Of a stretch of DNA of 5,103 bases, positions 1 to 5,000 are shown in pieces. The notes below the pieces were generated by a model. The model did not search any database. It was given only the letters and a program-made list of their open reading frames with translations, and was not told the DNA's origin. Source of the DNA: Methanoregula sp. Lineage in GTDB: Archaea > Halobacteriota > Methanomicrobia > Methanomicrobiales > Methanospirillaceae. The stretch spans positions 5,468 through 10,570 of the forward strand of contig DUHF01000278.1 of assembly GCA_013331015.1 (NCBI GenBank), written 5' to 3'. The translations under genes and the position numbers were made by a program. The first letter of the stretch is position 1, and each line of letters opens with the position of its first letter.

Positions 1-104
1 AGCGCCCGTGGCCCCATCGTAATACCATCTGCTATTTCTGTTACCTTTTCTAAAGAGCCCACAAAACAGAAATTGGGGCCGCCAGAGGGAATGGCGGCAG
101 GCAT
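1..104 (-). CDS. Possible N-terminal fragment of an unrecognised protein, running off the left edge
   Basis: Reading the minus strand from an ATG at 104-102, the frame stays open to the window edge for 34 codons. It gives a plausible, non-repetitive peptide that begins MPAAIPSGGPNFCFVGS and continues with a helix-like EKVTEIADGI stretch and a Gly-Pro-Arg turn. The frame is closed just upstream by a stop at 140-138, so ATG 104 is the only ATG start; an in-frame GTG at 62-60 is a later alternative. A purine-rich GAGGGAGG (plus-strand complement at 124-131) lies about 19 bases before the ATG, which is too far for a normal ribosome-binding site. Codon use is more AT-ending than in the neighbours. 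The opposite strand is also open here (frame 1, bases 1-186), so the strand choice rests on how natural the peptide looks. I do not recognise the family and assign no function. Confidence 0.35.
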   Translation of the reverse strand, partial: MPAAIPSGGPNFCFVGSLEKVTEIADGITMGPRA

Positions 105-111
105 CCTGAAT

Positions 112-128
112 GGGGGCAGTCTGCCTCC
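112..128. repeat. 17-base near-palindrome upstream of the left-edge frame
   Basis: Arms GGGGGCAG (112-119) and CTGCCTCC (121-128) flank a single central T at 120. Seven of eight pairs are Watson-Crick and one is G-T. A one-base centre cannot fold well as a hairpin, so a DNA-binding site is the more natural reading. It sits 8 bases before the possible minus-strand ATG at 104 and overlaps the purine-rich stretch there. No regulator can be named. Confidence 0.3.
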
Positions 129-368
129 CTCATCACTTCAAAGGATTTTTACCGGGCAGTATGCTGGTTCTTCTCGTGGGCGGGACTGATGCTGATACGA
201 GCTTCCATTCATGGGCAGGGCTCCGGCAGGAGGACTCCACAATTTTGTTGGCACCCGATACGTTCGCGGGGAAAAGACCGGTCCTCATCTTCTCCCGAAA
301 TGATGACGACCCCGGGACAAAAAACCAGAATATTGCGAAAACCGATATCTATTCCATCACGCATTATT

Positions 369-383
369 AAAAAAGTTTATTTC
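369..383 (+). promoter_or_regulatory. Candidate archaeal BRE/TATA promoter for the gene at 474
   Basis: A purine tract AAAAAAG (369-375) lies directly before TTTATTTC (376-383), the arrangement expected of an archaeal BRE plus TATA box. Transcription would start near 405, giving a leader of about 70 bases to the TTG at 474. A second, closer box, TTAATATA at 423-430, would give a leader of about 20 bases but has a poorer BRE. The sequence alone does not show which is used. Confidence 0.4.
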
Positions 384-462
384 CTAAAAGGATCCAGTAG
401 AAGTTCACCTCATATTGGTACGTTAATATACCCTTGGAGAGATTTGTCCGAAAACAACGGAC

Positions 463-468
463 GGTGAT
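463..468 (+). promoter_or_regulatory. Ribosome-binding site that decides the TTG start at 474
   Basis: GGTGAT is a direct match to the 16S 3'-end complement AGGAGGTGATCC and stands 5 bases before TTG at 474. The overlapping GTG (465) and ATG (467) are in a frame that stops after a few codons, so they cannot start the long frame. This makes the uncommon TTG the best start. Confidence 0.65.
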
Positions 469-473
469 GAAAA

Positions 474-869
474 TTGTCGACTGAAAAAACGCAAGCCCGC
501 AGAACTTCTTCTCCACAGTATTTCATCATAAACAAATCCGAGCCGCAGTACGAGCTGATAAAAAAGCAGCTCCTGGAGACTACGGTCAGCCATCCCGGAT
601 CATCCCGCTACTTCATCCATGCCGGTGAGAACAGCGGCTGCGTCTGCCGGATCAGGGCCGTTAACGGAACCGTGCTCTTCTACGAGATCCTCAACCACCA
701 GGAGGAGGGAATATCCGATGAAGAGATCCGGGAGGTGCTGGTGAACCCGGCCAATGCATCGCCACTCCCGGAATATTATTACGTGACACCGCAGATTGAG
801 CAGAAACTGCGGACCATCACGCATCCCTGCACGGCACCTGGCCGGAATTGCCCGGTCCATTTGGCCTGA
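474..869 (+). CDS. Conserved-looking hypothetical protein, 131 residues, possible Cys/His metal site
   Basis: I do not recognise this protein. The coding call rests on a well-placed GGTGAT site before the TTG start, strong G/C preference at third codon positions through most of the frame, and a protein-like composition. There is no signal peptide and no membrane segment, so it is probably cytosolic. The N-terminal 14 or so residues are polar and probably disordered. Residues 15-75 look like a mixed alpha/beta fold: a YFIIN strand, a Glu/Lys-rich helix, a YFIHAGE strand, then CRIRAVNGTVLFYEIL as a beta hairpin. Residues 80-90 form an acidic helix, followed by a proline- and tyrosine-rich segment (97-106). 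Cysteines at 56 and 58 (CxC), with His117, Cys119, Cys126 and His129 near the C-terminus, could bind a metal; this is inference only. The gene stands alone, followed by 554 bases without a gene. Confidence 0.75.
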   Translation: MSTEKTQARRTSSPQYFIINKSEPQYELIKKQLLETTVSHPGSSRYFIHAGENSGCVCRIRAVNGTVLFYEILNHQEEGISDEEIREVLVNPANASPLPEYYYVTPQIEQKLRTITHPCTAPGRNCPVHLA

Positions 870-1030
870 GTCATGACGGGCACCCCAAAATAAGCCAGGA
901 CCGCAGATTTTCCGGCAGGGGGTACCAGGGCAGCGGGCGTCCCCGGTACGGTCACTCTCGCCCCGAAAGGAGAGCGCATCTCCCCTGCAATCCGGGGAGG
1001 TCATTTCAGCCTCCGTTTGCCGGGGCCCGG

Positions 1031-1072
1031 TTCTGGTGGACACTCCGGCAGAAGAACCCGTGTCCACCGGAA
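1031..1072 (+). repeat. 13-pair inverted repeat (hairpin 1)
   Basis: Left arm 1031-1043 and right arm 1060-1072 are complementary over 13 positions, with a single T-G at 1034/1069. The loop is 16 bases. The perfect core is GGTGGACAC/GTGTCCACC. No T-run follows on either strand, so it is not a simple terminator. The odd palindrome at 1020-1030 touches its left edge. Confidence 0.7.
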
Positions 1073-1160
1073 GGGAAGGGGCGTGCAAACACCGGCGGTG
1101 ATTTTGTGCAGTCGCCGGTCCCGGACGGTCCACCTGGATTCGGTGCTCCAAAAGGCCTCA

Positions 1161-1247
1161 TTTTTGCACCTGCTCCTGCCGGTAATGACGAATAACCGTT
1201 GACGGGAAGCCGTTGGTGAAGGGATTGAAAACATCCAGGTGCAGAAA
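1161..1247 (+). repeat. 12-pair long-range inverted repeat (hairpin 3)
   Basis: TTTTTGCACCTG (1161-1172) pairs with CAGGTGCAGAAA (1236-1247) through 12 positions with one T-G (1164/1244), enclosing 63 bases. The right arm also takes part in a competing 9-pair perfect match: ATCCAGGTG (1233-1241) with CACCTGGAT (1131-1139). The same segment therefore has two possible partners. Confidence 0.6.
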
Positions 1248-1304
1248 GAGTGATGATTAAATGGGGGGATCCGGGGATGAGGAGTGAGCGGGAGCCGGAA
1301 GTCC

Positions 1305-1311
1305 TTTTTTT
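1305..1311 (+). terminator. T7 run, candidate plus-strand terminator
   Basis: Seven consecutive T residues lie in GC-rich surroundings; archaeal RNA polymerase commonly terminates at such U-runs without needing a hairpin. A weak CCGG/CCGG pairing lies upstream (from about 1271 to 1298). It would end a transcript from the 474-869 gene or from the candidate RNA, before transcription meets the convergent epimerase gene. Confidence 0.45.
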
Positions 1312-1384
1312 CCCCAGCCGGATTCTCCGGTTACATGGCCGGAATAGCATAAAAGGCAGGGAACCGCGCTGAATTATCCTTCCC

Positions 1385-1410
1385 AAAAAATTATCCGGAG
1401 TGATCCCGGA
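1385..1410 (-). terminator. Hairpin plus T-run terminator of the epimerase gene
   Basis: Read on the minus strand, about 14 bases after the epimerase stop, TCCGG (1410-1406) pairs with CCGGA (1398-1394) across a 7-base loop. After a short TAA spacer comes TTTTTT (1390-1385). Position and orientation fit the end of the epimerase transcript. Confidence 0.55.
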
Positions 1411-1423
1411 TCAGGCAGGCGGT

Positions 1424-2359
1424 TCAGCCAGGCCGGCCCCGGTACCAGGCAACGGTCTCCTCAAGGCCGGTCCTGACGGTATACTGCGGAGCATACCCAA
1501 AGGCTGCCTGCGCCTGCGTGATGTCGGCAAGCGAGTCCCGCACATCGCCCTGACGCGGCGGCTCGTAGTTGACCGGGACGGTTGTTCCGGTCAGTTCCAT
1601 GATCAGTGCGGCAAGGTCGTTGAGATTGATCCGCTTGCAGTAAGCGACATTGAAAACACCCTGGGCACTGCTCTCCATGGCGCGGAGATTTGCCTGGACC
1701 ACATCTTTGACATAACTGAAGTCCCTTGTCTGCTTCCCGTCGCCAAAGATCGTGAGGGGCTGTTTTGCAAAGCAGCCGGTGATGAACTTTGGGATCACAG
1801 CAGCGTACTCGGACTTTGGGTCCTGCCGGGGGCCAAAGACATTGAAGTACCGCAACGCAATGGTCTGCAAACCATAGACCTCACAGAATGCCTGCAGGTA
1901 GTGCTCGCCGGCAAGTTTCGAGACCGCGTACGGGGAGAGGGGCATGGGCTTCATATCCTCCCTCTTGGGAAGCGTGGGGGTGTTGCCGTACACGGAGGAG
2001 GACGAGGCGAAGAGGACCTTTTTTGCCCCGCAGTCACGGGCTGCAACAAGGACGTTGAGCGTGCCGGTCACGTTCGCCTCGTTGGTGGCGACCGGGTTTT
2101 TGACCGAGCGCGGGACCGAGGCGATCGCGCCCTCGTGGAAGATCCCGTCCGCGCCCTCAAACGCCGACATGAGGAACGGGAGATCGGTGACACTCCCTTT
2201 GCAGAACGTGACCTTCCCGTCCTGCAGGAACGGTTCGATATTCGTTACCTTCCCCGAGAAGAGGTCGTCGACAACCACTACCTCATGGCCGCCAGCAGCA
2301 AGCTGTTCGACAATATGGGACCCGATGAACCCTGCTCCCCCGGTGACAATGTACTTCAT
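1424..2359 (-). CDS. NAD-dependent nucleotide-sugar 4-epimerase (UDP-GlcNAc/UDP-glucose type)
   Basis: A cytosolic extended short-chain dehydrogenase/reductase of 311 residues, the usual length for GalE/WbpP-like epimerases. Residues 3-13 form the first beta strand and the GGAGFIG nucleotide-binding loop (7-13). Asp31 ends the second strand and should hold the NAD ribose. HEGAIASVPRS (75-85) is the substrate/cofactor segment; SVPRS resembles the WbpP/TviC type of UDP-GlcNAc 4-epimerase. A serine stretch (119-122) before VYG, with Tyr144 and Lys148 (YxxxK), forms the catalytic triad. RYFNVFGPRQDP (170-181) is the family's substrate-binding signature. The reaction would be C4 inversion of a UDP-sugar feeding surface glycan, lipid or S-layer glycosylation; the exact sugar is not readable. 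The ATG at 2359 follows GAGGT by 4 bases. The frame is open 144 codons further upstream, but that part is Glu-rich antisense of the next gene and lies before the TATA box, so it was excluded. Nothing essential is missing. Confidence 0.93.
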   Translation of the reverse strand: MKYIVTGGAGFIGSHIVEQLAAGGHEVVVVDDLFSGKVTNIEPFLQDGKVTFCKGSVTDLPFLMSAFEGADGIFHEGAIASVPRSVKNPVATNEANVTGTLNVLVAARDCGAKKVLFASSSSVYGNTPTLPKREDMKPMPLSPYAVSKLAGEHYLQAFCEVYGLQTIALRYFNVFGPRQDPKSEYAAVIPKFITGCFAKQPLTIFGDGKQTRDFSYVKDVVQANLRAMESSAQGVFNVAYCKRINLNDLAALIMELTGTTVPVNYEPPRQGDVRDSLADITQAQAAFGYAPQYTVRTGLEETVAWYRGRPG

Positions 2360-2363
2360 GAAG

Positions 2364-2368
2364 ACCTC
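2364..2368 (-). promoter_or_regulatory. Ribosome-binding site fixing the epimerase start at 2359
   Basis: The minus strand reads GAGGT, then four bases, then ATG. This is a 5-base match to AGGAGGTGATCC at good spacing, with the NAD-binding strand starting at once after the ATG. It rules out the longer upstream frame. Confidence 0.7.
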
Positions 2369-2394
2369 GTATGCATACAAGAGCGGATCTCTTG
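2369..2394 (-). promoter_or_regulatory. Tandem dyads in the epimerase leader, candidate operator
   Basis: GTATGCATAC (2369-2378) is a perfect 10-base palindrome. Directly joined to it, CAAGAG (2378-2383) and CTCTTG (2389-2394) form a perfect 6-base inverted repeat with a 5-base spacer. Both lie between the ribosome-binding site and a TATA-like TTAATTAC (minus strand, around 2405-2397). A repressor bound here would block transcription of the epimerase. Alternatively the second dyad could fold as a leader hairpin. Confidence 0.4.
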
Positions 2395-2395
2395 C

Positions 2396-2426
2396 GTAAT
2401 TAACCTGGGTGCGGGAATTATTAATG
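2396..2426 (-). promoter_or_regulatory. AT-rich promoter region of the epimerase
   Basis: Two TATA-like boxes are visible on the minus strand: TTAATTAC, about 40 bases before the ATG, and ATTAATAATTCC, about 60 bases before it. Both stand out from GC-rich surroundings. Neither has a textbook BRE, so the exact box is uncertain. Confidence 0.4.
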
Positions 2427-2444
2427 GGTGATGGAGGAGCCGGG

Positions 2445-2457
2445 GGCGGATCCCGCC
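2445..2457. repeat. GGCGG-ATC-CCGCC inverted repeat between divergent promoters
   Basis: A perfect 5-base inverted repeat with a 3-base centre sits between the minus-strand AT-rich boxes (2396-2426) and the plus-strand TATA-like box (2469-2476). It could be a shared operator, but inverted repeats this short are common by chance in GC-rich DNA. Confidence 0.2.
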
Positions 2458-2468
2458 ACCCACACCCC

Positions 2469-2476
2469 TTTTTATT
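2469..2476 (+). promoter_or_regulatory. TATA-like box of the membrane hydrolase gene
   Basis: TTTTTATT after a C-rich stretch, about 31 bases before the ATG at 2507. Transcription would start about 10 bases before the ATG. With no clear ribosome-binding site present, the mRNA is probably leaderless or nearly so. Confidence 0.45.
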
Positions 2477-2506
2477 CGGACAACCCATCCGGTAATACCG
2501 ATCGGC

Positions 2507-3244
2507 ATGTACTTCTTCTTCCACCTCCTCACCGGCCTCATTCTCGGCCTCATCCTTGCCGACCTGCTGCGCGACCGGCGGTGGATCCTTCCCTGTGCGC
2601 TGGGTTCGATCCTCCCGGACCTCATCGACAAGCCGCTTGGCCACCTCCTGCTGGCCCAAAGCCTCGGGTATGGCCGGATCTATGCCCACACGCTCCTCTT
2701 CTTCATCCTCCTCATTCTTGCCGGCATCACCCTCTGGAAGTACAAAAAGTCTGTCTTCTGCATGGGCCTTGCCGCAGGCGTCCTCTCGCATGAAGTGCTG
2801 GACCAGATGTGGAACCTGCCAAAAAACTGGTACTGGCCGCTTCTCGGCCCGTTCCAGGGGCGGCTGCGGGAAGACTACTGGCTGGTGCTCATCCAGCGCG
2901 AACTCGAAAACCCGGTCGAGGCGGGTATCGCCATCTCCCTCTGTGCAGGAGCCGCACTCTACCTCTTCTCCCGCGAGCGCATCATGAAGAGCGATACCGG
3001 CCGCGCAATGGTGAAGAGTGCCCTGCTCCTCGCTGCCATTGCGCTCCTCATCTTCTCGGGAATTGTCCTTGGTACGGCCCTGACGGGTGAGCCCCTAAAG
3101 GTCCCGGGAATGACCGGGACCGGCGATGCGGTACTCGGGGGCATGGTACTGGCCCTCGCATCCTTTCTCCTCTGGCGGTATTATGACCGGATCCCCGCCG
3201 GCCCGGGCGTGAAGGCGAATCGCGGGCAAAAAAGACGCCCGTGA
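2507..3244 (+). CDS. Multi-pass membrane protein, YdjM/DUF457-like putative metal-dependent hydrolase
   Basis: A 245-residue integral membrane protein. Hydrophobic segments lie at about 4-21, 63-78, 83-98 (weak), 139-155, 169-192 and 207-223, with a basic, disordered tail (236-245). The N-terminal half has the spaced His/Asp residues of YdjM-type putative membrane metal hydrolases: His6 in FFFHLLTG, Asp38 and Asp41 in SILPDLIDKP, His61 in YAHTL, and His95/Asp99 in LSHEVLDQMW. These would lie close to the membrane and could bind metal. Family resemblance is from memory, and substrate and reaction are unknown, including in the better-studied homologues. The C-terminal half, with three further helices, looks like an extension beyond the conserved core. 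The ATG follows a TATA-like box closely and lacks a ribosome-binding site, so a leaderless start is likely. The gene diverges from the epimerase and ends 59 bases before the ABC operon. Confidence 0.8.
   Translation: MYFFFHLLTGLILGLILADLLRDRRWILPCALGSILPDLIDKPLGHLLLAQSLGYGRIYAHTLLFFILLILAGITLWKYKKSVFCMGLAAGVLSHEVLDQMWNLPKNWYWPLLGPFQGRLREDYWLVLIQRELENPVEAGIAISLCAGAALYLFSRERIMKSDTGRAMVKSALLLAAIALLIFSGIVLGTALTGEPLKVPGMTGTGDAVLGGMVLALASFLLWRYYDRIPAGPGVKANRGQKRRP
3223..3241 (+). repeat. Small hairpin reaching the hydrolase stop codon
   Basis: CGGGC (3223-3227) pairs with GCCCG (3237-3241) around a 9-base A-rich loop, ending at the base before the TGA stop (3242-3244). There is no following T-run, so a role as terminator is doubtful. 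Confidence 0.3.
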
Positions 3245-3260
3245 AGAGCAACCGTCCCCC

Positions 3261-3299
3261 TTAATATCCCTTTGGACCAAACGCAGGTAAGCGTGATCC
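3261..3299 (+). promoter_or_regulatory. Promoter-like box and ribosome-binding site of the ABC operon
   Basis: TTAATATC (3261-3268) after a C-run is a TATA-like box about 36-43 bases before the GTG start. GTGATCC (3293-3299) matches seven bases of the 16S 3'-end complement and stands four bases before GTG 3304. This supports the GTG start and suggests the ABC pair has its own promoter rather than depending only on read-through from the hydrolase gene. Confidence 0.55.
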
Positions 3300-3303
3300 A
3301 ACC

Positions 3304-4212
3304 GTGCCTCCCGTCATCGAAGCCCGCGAATTAAAAAAGATCTACGGCTCAACCCTTGCCGTTGACGGCATCCAGTTCTCGGTGAGAAAAGGGGAGATCT
3401 TCGGCTTCCTTGGGCCAAACGGAGCCGGCAAGACCACCACCATGAAGATGATCACCTGCGTCTCGCCCCGGACCTCCGGCACCCTGCAGGTGCTGGGCAG
3501 GGACCCGGACCGGGACCCGGCAGCGATCAAGGCGCGGCTCGGGATCGTCCCGCAGGAGACAAACCTTGACCCGGATTTCACCTGCCATGGGAATCTTGTC
3601 ACCTATGCAGGCTATTTTGATATCCCGCACGAAAAGGCAGCAAAAAAAGCAGACGAACTCTTGGAATTTGTCCAGCTGCAGGACAAGCGGGATGTTGCCA
3701 TCGACAAGCTCTCCGGGGGAATGAAACGTCGCCTGATCCTTGCCCGGGCACTCGTGAACGCACCGGACCTCCTCATCCTTGACGAGCCCACCATCGGCCT
3801 CGACCCGCAGGCGCGGCACCTGATCTGGGAGCGGCTCAGGCTCCTGCAGGCACAGGGCAACACCGTTGTCCTGACCACCCATTACCTTGACGAGGCTGCA
3901 AGGCTCTGCGACCGGCTCGTCATCATGGACAACGGCCGGATCCTTGTCGAGGGATCACCAGCCGATCTCGTGAAGCAGTATGTGGGTGACGAGATTGTTG
4001 AAGTGGAGAAAAGTATTGAGATCCTCGCCTGCCTCAAAGAGACCGGGATGGGATTTGAGCTGTTCGGGGATACGATCCAGATCGTGACGGACTCTGCACG
4101 GGACGTTGCCCGCATCCTGTTTGAGAACTGCCAGCCAAAAAAACTGATCACCCGCCAGGCCACGCTTGAGGATGTCTTCCTGAAACTGGCCGGAAGAAGC
4201 TTAAAGGAATGA
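3304..4212 (+). CDS. ABC exporter ATP-binding protein, DrrA/NodI type
   Basis: A 302-residue ABC ATPase with a complete motif set: Walker A GPNGAGKTT (37-45), Q-loop Gln84 in IVPQE, signature LSGGM (136-140), Walker B LLILDEP (156-162) with catalytic Glu161, D-loop GLD (165-167) and switch His193 in TTHYLDEA. The tyrosine after Val-Lys-Lys-Ile near the N-terminus (Tyr14) fits the A-loop. Residues from about 220 form the C-terminal domain typical of the DrrA/NodI/CcmA group, ending in the usual LEDVFLKLAGR-type segment. It should hydrolyse ATP at the inner face of the membrane to drive the permease encoded next, as a homodimer with two permease subunits. The GTG start is set by GTGATCC four bases upstream. 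It overlaps the permease gene by four bases (ATGA). The family exports drugs, lipids or lipo-oligosaccharides, so the substrate cannot be told. Confidence 0.95.
   Translation: MPPVIEARELKKIYGSTLAVDGIQFSVRKGEIFGFLGPNGAGKTTTMKMITCVSPRTSGTLQVLGRDPDRDPAAIKARLGIVPQETNLDPDFTCHGNLVTYAGYFDIPHEKAAKKADELLEFVQLQDKRDVAIDKLSGGMKRRLILARALVNAPDLLILDEPTIGLDPQARHLIWERLRLLQAQGNTVVLTTHYLDEAARLCDRLVIMDNGRILVEGSPADLVKQYVGDEIVEVEKSIEILACLKETGMGFELFGDTIQIVTDSARDVARILFENCQPKKLITRQATLEDVFLKLAGRSLKE
4205..4208 (+). promoter_or_regulatory. AGGA ribosome-binding site bearing on the permease start
   Basis: AGGA directly abuts the ATG at 4209, too close to work for it, but stands 6 bases before a second in-frame ATG at 4215. 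By spacing, 4215 is the better initiator. The ATG at 4209 gives the classical ATGA stop-start overlap. The two differ by only two residues. Confidence 0.45.
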
Positions 4213-5000
4213 CCATGACAACCCTTCTCTCTCTTCCCCGGGTCACTGGCAGGGCCTGGAAGGTCTGGTACCGCAACCTTGTCGTCTTCTTCAGGACCTG
4301 GAAGGTCAACTTCTTTCCCCCGTTCATCGAAGCGTTCCTCTACCTCTCCGCCATCGGCCTTGGCATCGGCTCCTATATCGGTTCCATTGACGGCATCCCG
4401 TACGTGAACTTTATTGCGCCGGCGATCCTTGCCATCTCGGTCATGAACTCCGCCTTCTTTGAGTGCACCTACGGCTCCTATGTCCGGATGTATTACCAGA
4501 AGAGCTTCGACGCCATGATCGCAACCCCGCTCTCAATCGAGGACGTAATCGCCGGAGAACTCCTCTGGGGCGCAACCCGGAGCGTGATGTACGTTGCCAT
4601 CATGCTGCCGGTCCTTGCCGCGTTCGGGGTCATCTCGCTTCCGGCATCCCTGCTCGCCATCCCGCTGGCGTTCATCGGCGGGCTGATGTTTGCAGGAATC
4701 GGCATGTGTTTTACCGGCATCACCCCGGGTCTTGAGACCCTGAACTACCCGGCATACCTCTTCATCACCCCCATGACCCTCTTCTCGGGAACCTTCTTCC
4801 CGCTCGCGATCCTGCCGGCCGTCTTCCAGTACCTGGCAGTGATCCTCCTGCCGCTGACCCATCTTGTGGCAGTCATGCGGATGTGCACCCTTTCGGCGTT
4901 TTCCATCACGATCCTCGTGCACCTGGCATGGATGGTGGCAATAACCCTGGTGCTCTGTACCGTCTCGATCAACCTGATGAAGCGCCGGCTGATCGTGTAG
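4209..5000 (+). CDS. ABC-2 type permease, NodJ/DrrB-like
   Basis: A 263-residue membrane protein (261 if it starts at the ATG at 4215, which has the better-spaced ribosome-binding site). An amphipathic N-terminal stretch rich in Arg, Lys and Trp (11-34) is followed by about six membrane segments near 36-56, 66-85, 122-142, 146-170, 182-202 and 233-254. The loop YYQKSFDAMIATPLS (95-109) is the cytosolic coupling segment seen in ABC-2 permeases. LFSGTFFPLAILP (191-203) and LPLTHLVAVMR (214-224) are strongly reminiscent of NodJ, the rhizobial lipo-oligosaccharide export permease. It should form the membrane channel for the ATPase encoded immediately upstream, to which it is translationally coupled. 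The substrate is unknown: NodJ-like proteins are widespread and archaeal members need not move Nod-like molecules. Length and motifs are complete. Confidence 0.93.
   Translation: MTMTTLLSLPRVTGRAWKVWYRNLVVFFRTWKVNFFPPFIEAFLYLSAIGLGIGSYIGSIDGIPYVNFIAPAILAISVMNSAFFECTYGSYVRMYYQKSFDAMIATPLSIEDVIAGELLWGATRSVMYVAIMLPVLAAFGVISLPASLLAIPLAFIGGLMFAGIGMCFTGITPGLETLNYPAYLFITPMTLFSGTFFPLAILPAVFQYLAVILLPLTHLVAVMRMCTLSAFSITILVHLAWMVAITLVLCTVSINLMKRRLIV

Larger units (their letters stand above)
105..473. other. Gene-free spacer of about 370 bases
   Basis: No reading frame here has a convincing start, ribosome-binding site or protein-like composition. The longest plus-strand frame (110-370) translates to an irregular peptide with no ribosome-binding site. 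The left part is GC-rich and holds a near-palindrome at 112-128. The right part, from about 340 to 430, is clearly more AT-rich and carries two TATA-like boxes that suit the plus-strand gene at 474. If the left-edge gene is real, this is a divergent promoter region. Confidence 0.55.
1020..1311 (+). ncRNA. Candidate structured RNA (or structured 3' UTR) on the plus strand
   Basis: Three long hairpins follow one another. Hairpin 1 has arms 1031-1043 and 1060-1072 (13 pairs, one U-G, 16-base loop). Hairpin 2 has arms 1091-1099 and 1111-1119 (7 Watson-Crick pairs plus two G-U). Hairpin 3 has arms 1161-1172 and 1236-1247 (12 pairs, one U-G) closing a 63-base interior. Every wobble is G-U when read as plus-strand RNA and would be an A-C mismatch in minus-strand RNA, which favours plus-strand transcription. 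A T7 run at 1305-1311 could end the transcript. No clear promoter was found just upstream, so it may be the tail of the 474-869 transcript. It does not match the RNase P or SRP RNA core motifs I know. GC-rich DNA forms stems by chance, so confidence is low. Confidence 0.25.
870..1423. other. Long gene-free region rich in inverted repeats
   Basis: Several frames are open on both strands here, but all translate to Pro/Gly/Arg-rich or Ser-rich peptides without ribosome-binding sites, as expected of GC-rich non-coding DNA. A 39-codon frame at 1253-1372, preceded by AGTG, is too weak to call. What the region does hold is secondary structure. Small nested stems occur at 961-1014 (CCCCG/CGGGG around GGAGA/TCTCC, and a competing GGAGG/CCTCC). 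An odd palindrome CCGGG-G-CCCGG lies at 1020-1030. Three larger hairpins lie between 1031 and 1247. A plus-strand T7 run (1305-1311) and the minus-strand epimerase terminator (1385-1410) close the region. Confidence 0.6.

Noticed and set aside
110..370. An 86-codon plus-strand frame in the left spacer.
   Set aside because: No ribosome-binding site, irregular composition, and its end runs into the AT-rich promoter-like stretch.
600..1151. A 183-codon minus-strand frame across the end of the 474-869 gene and the spacer.
   Set aside because: It is Arg/Pro/Gly-rich with no ribosome-binding site; the plus strand is the one with protein-like composition and codon bias up to 869.
1020..1250. RNase P RNA or SRP 7S RNA as an explanation of the hairpins.
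   Set aside because: The conserved core motifs I know for these RNAs were not found on either strand.
1253..1372. A 39-residue plus-strand mini-gene after GAGTG.
   Set aside because: The upstream match to a ribosome-binding site is poor, the peptide is unremarkable, and the frame runs through the T7 terminator.
1006..1386. A 126-codon minus-strand frame and a 115-codon plus-strand frame (848-1195) in the spacer.
   Set aside because: Both give irregular Pro/Gly/Ser-rich peptides without ribosome-binding sites or recognisable motifs; long open frames are common by chance in GC-rich DNA.
1400..2431. A 343-codon plus-strand frame.
   Set aside because: It is the antisense shadow of the epimerase, whose minus-strand product has a full set of family motifs.
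2360..2791. A 144-codon upstream extension of the epimerase frame on the minus strand.
   Set aside because: It is Glu/Asp/Arg-rich antisense of the membrane hydrolase gene, lies upstream of the promoter-like boxes, and the NAD-binding strand starts right after the ATG at 2359 behind a good ribosome-binding site.
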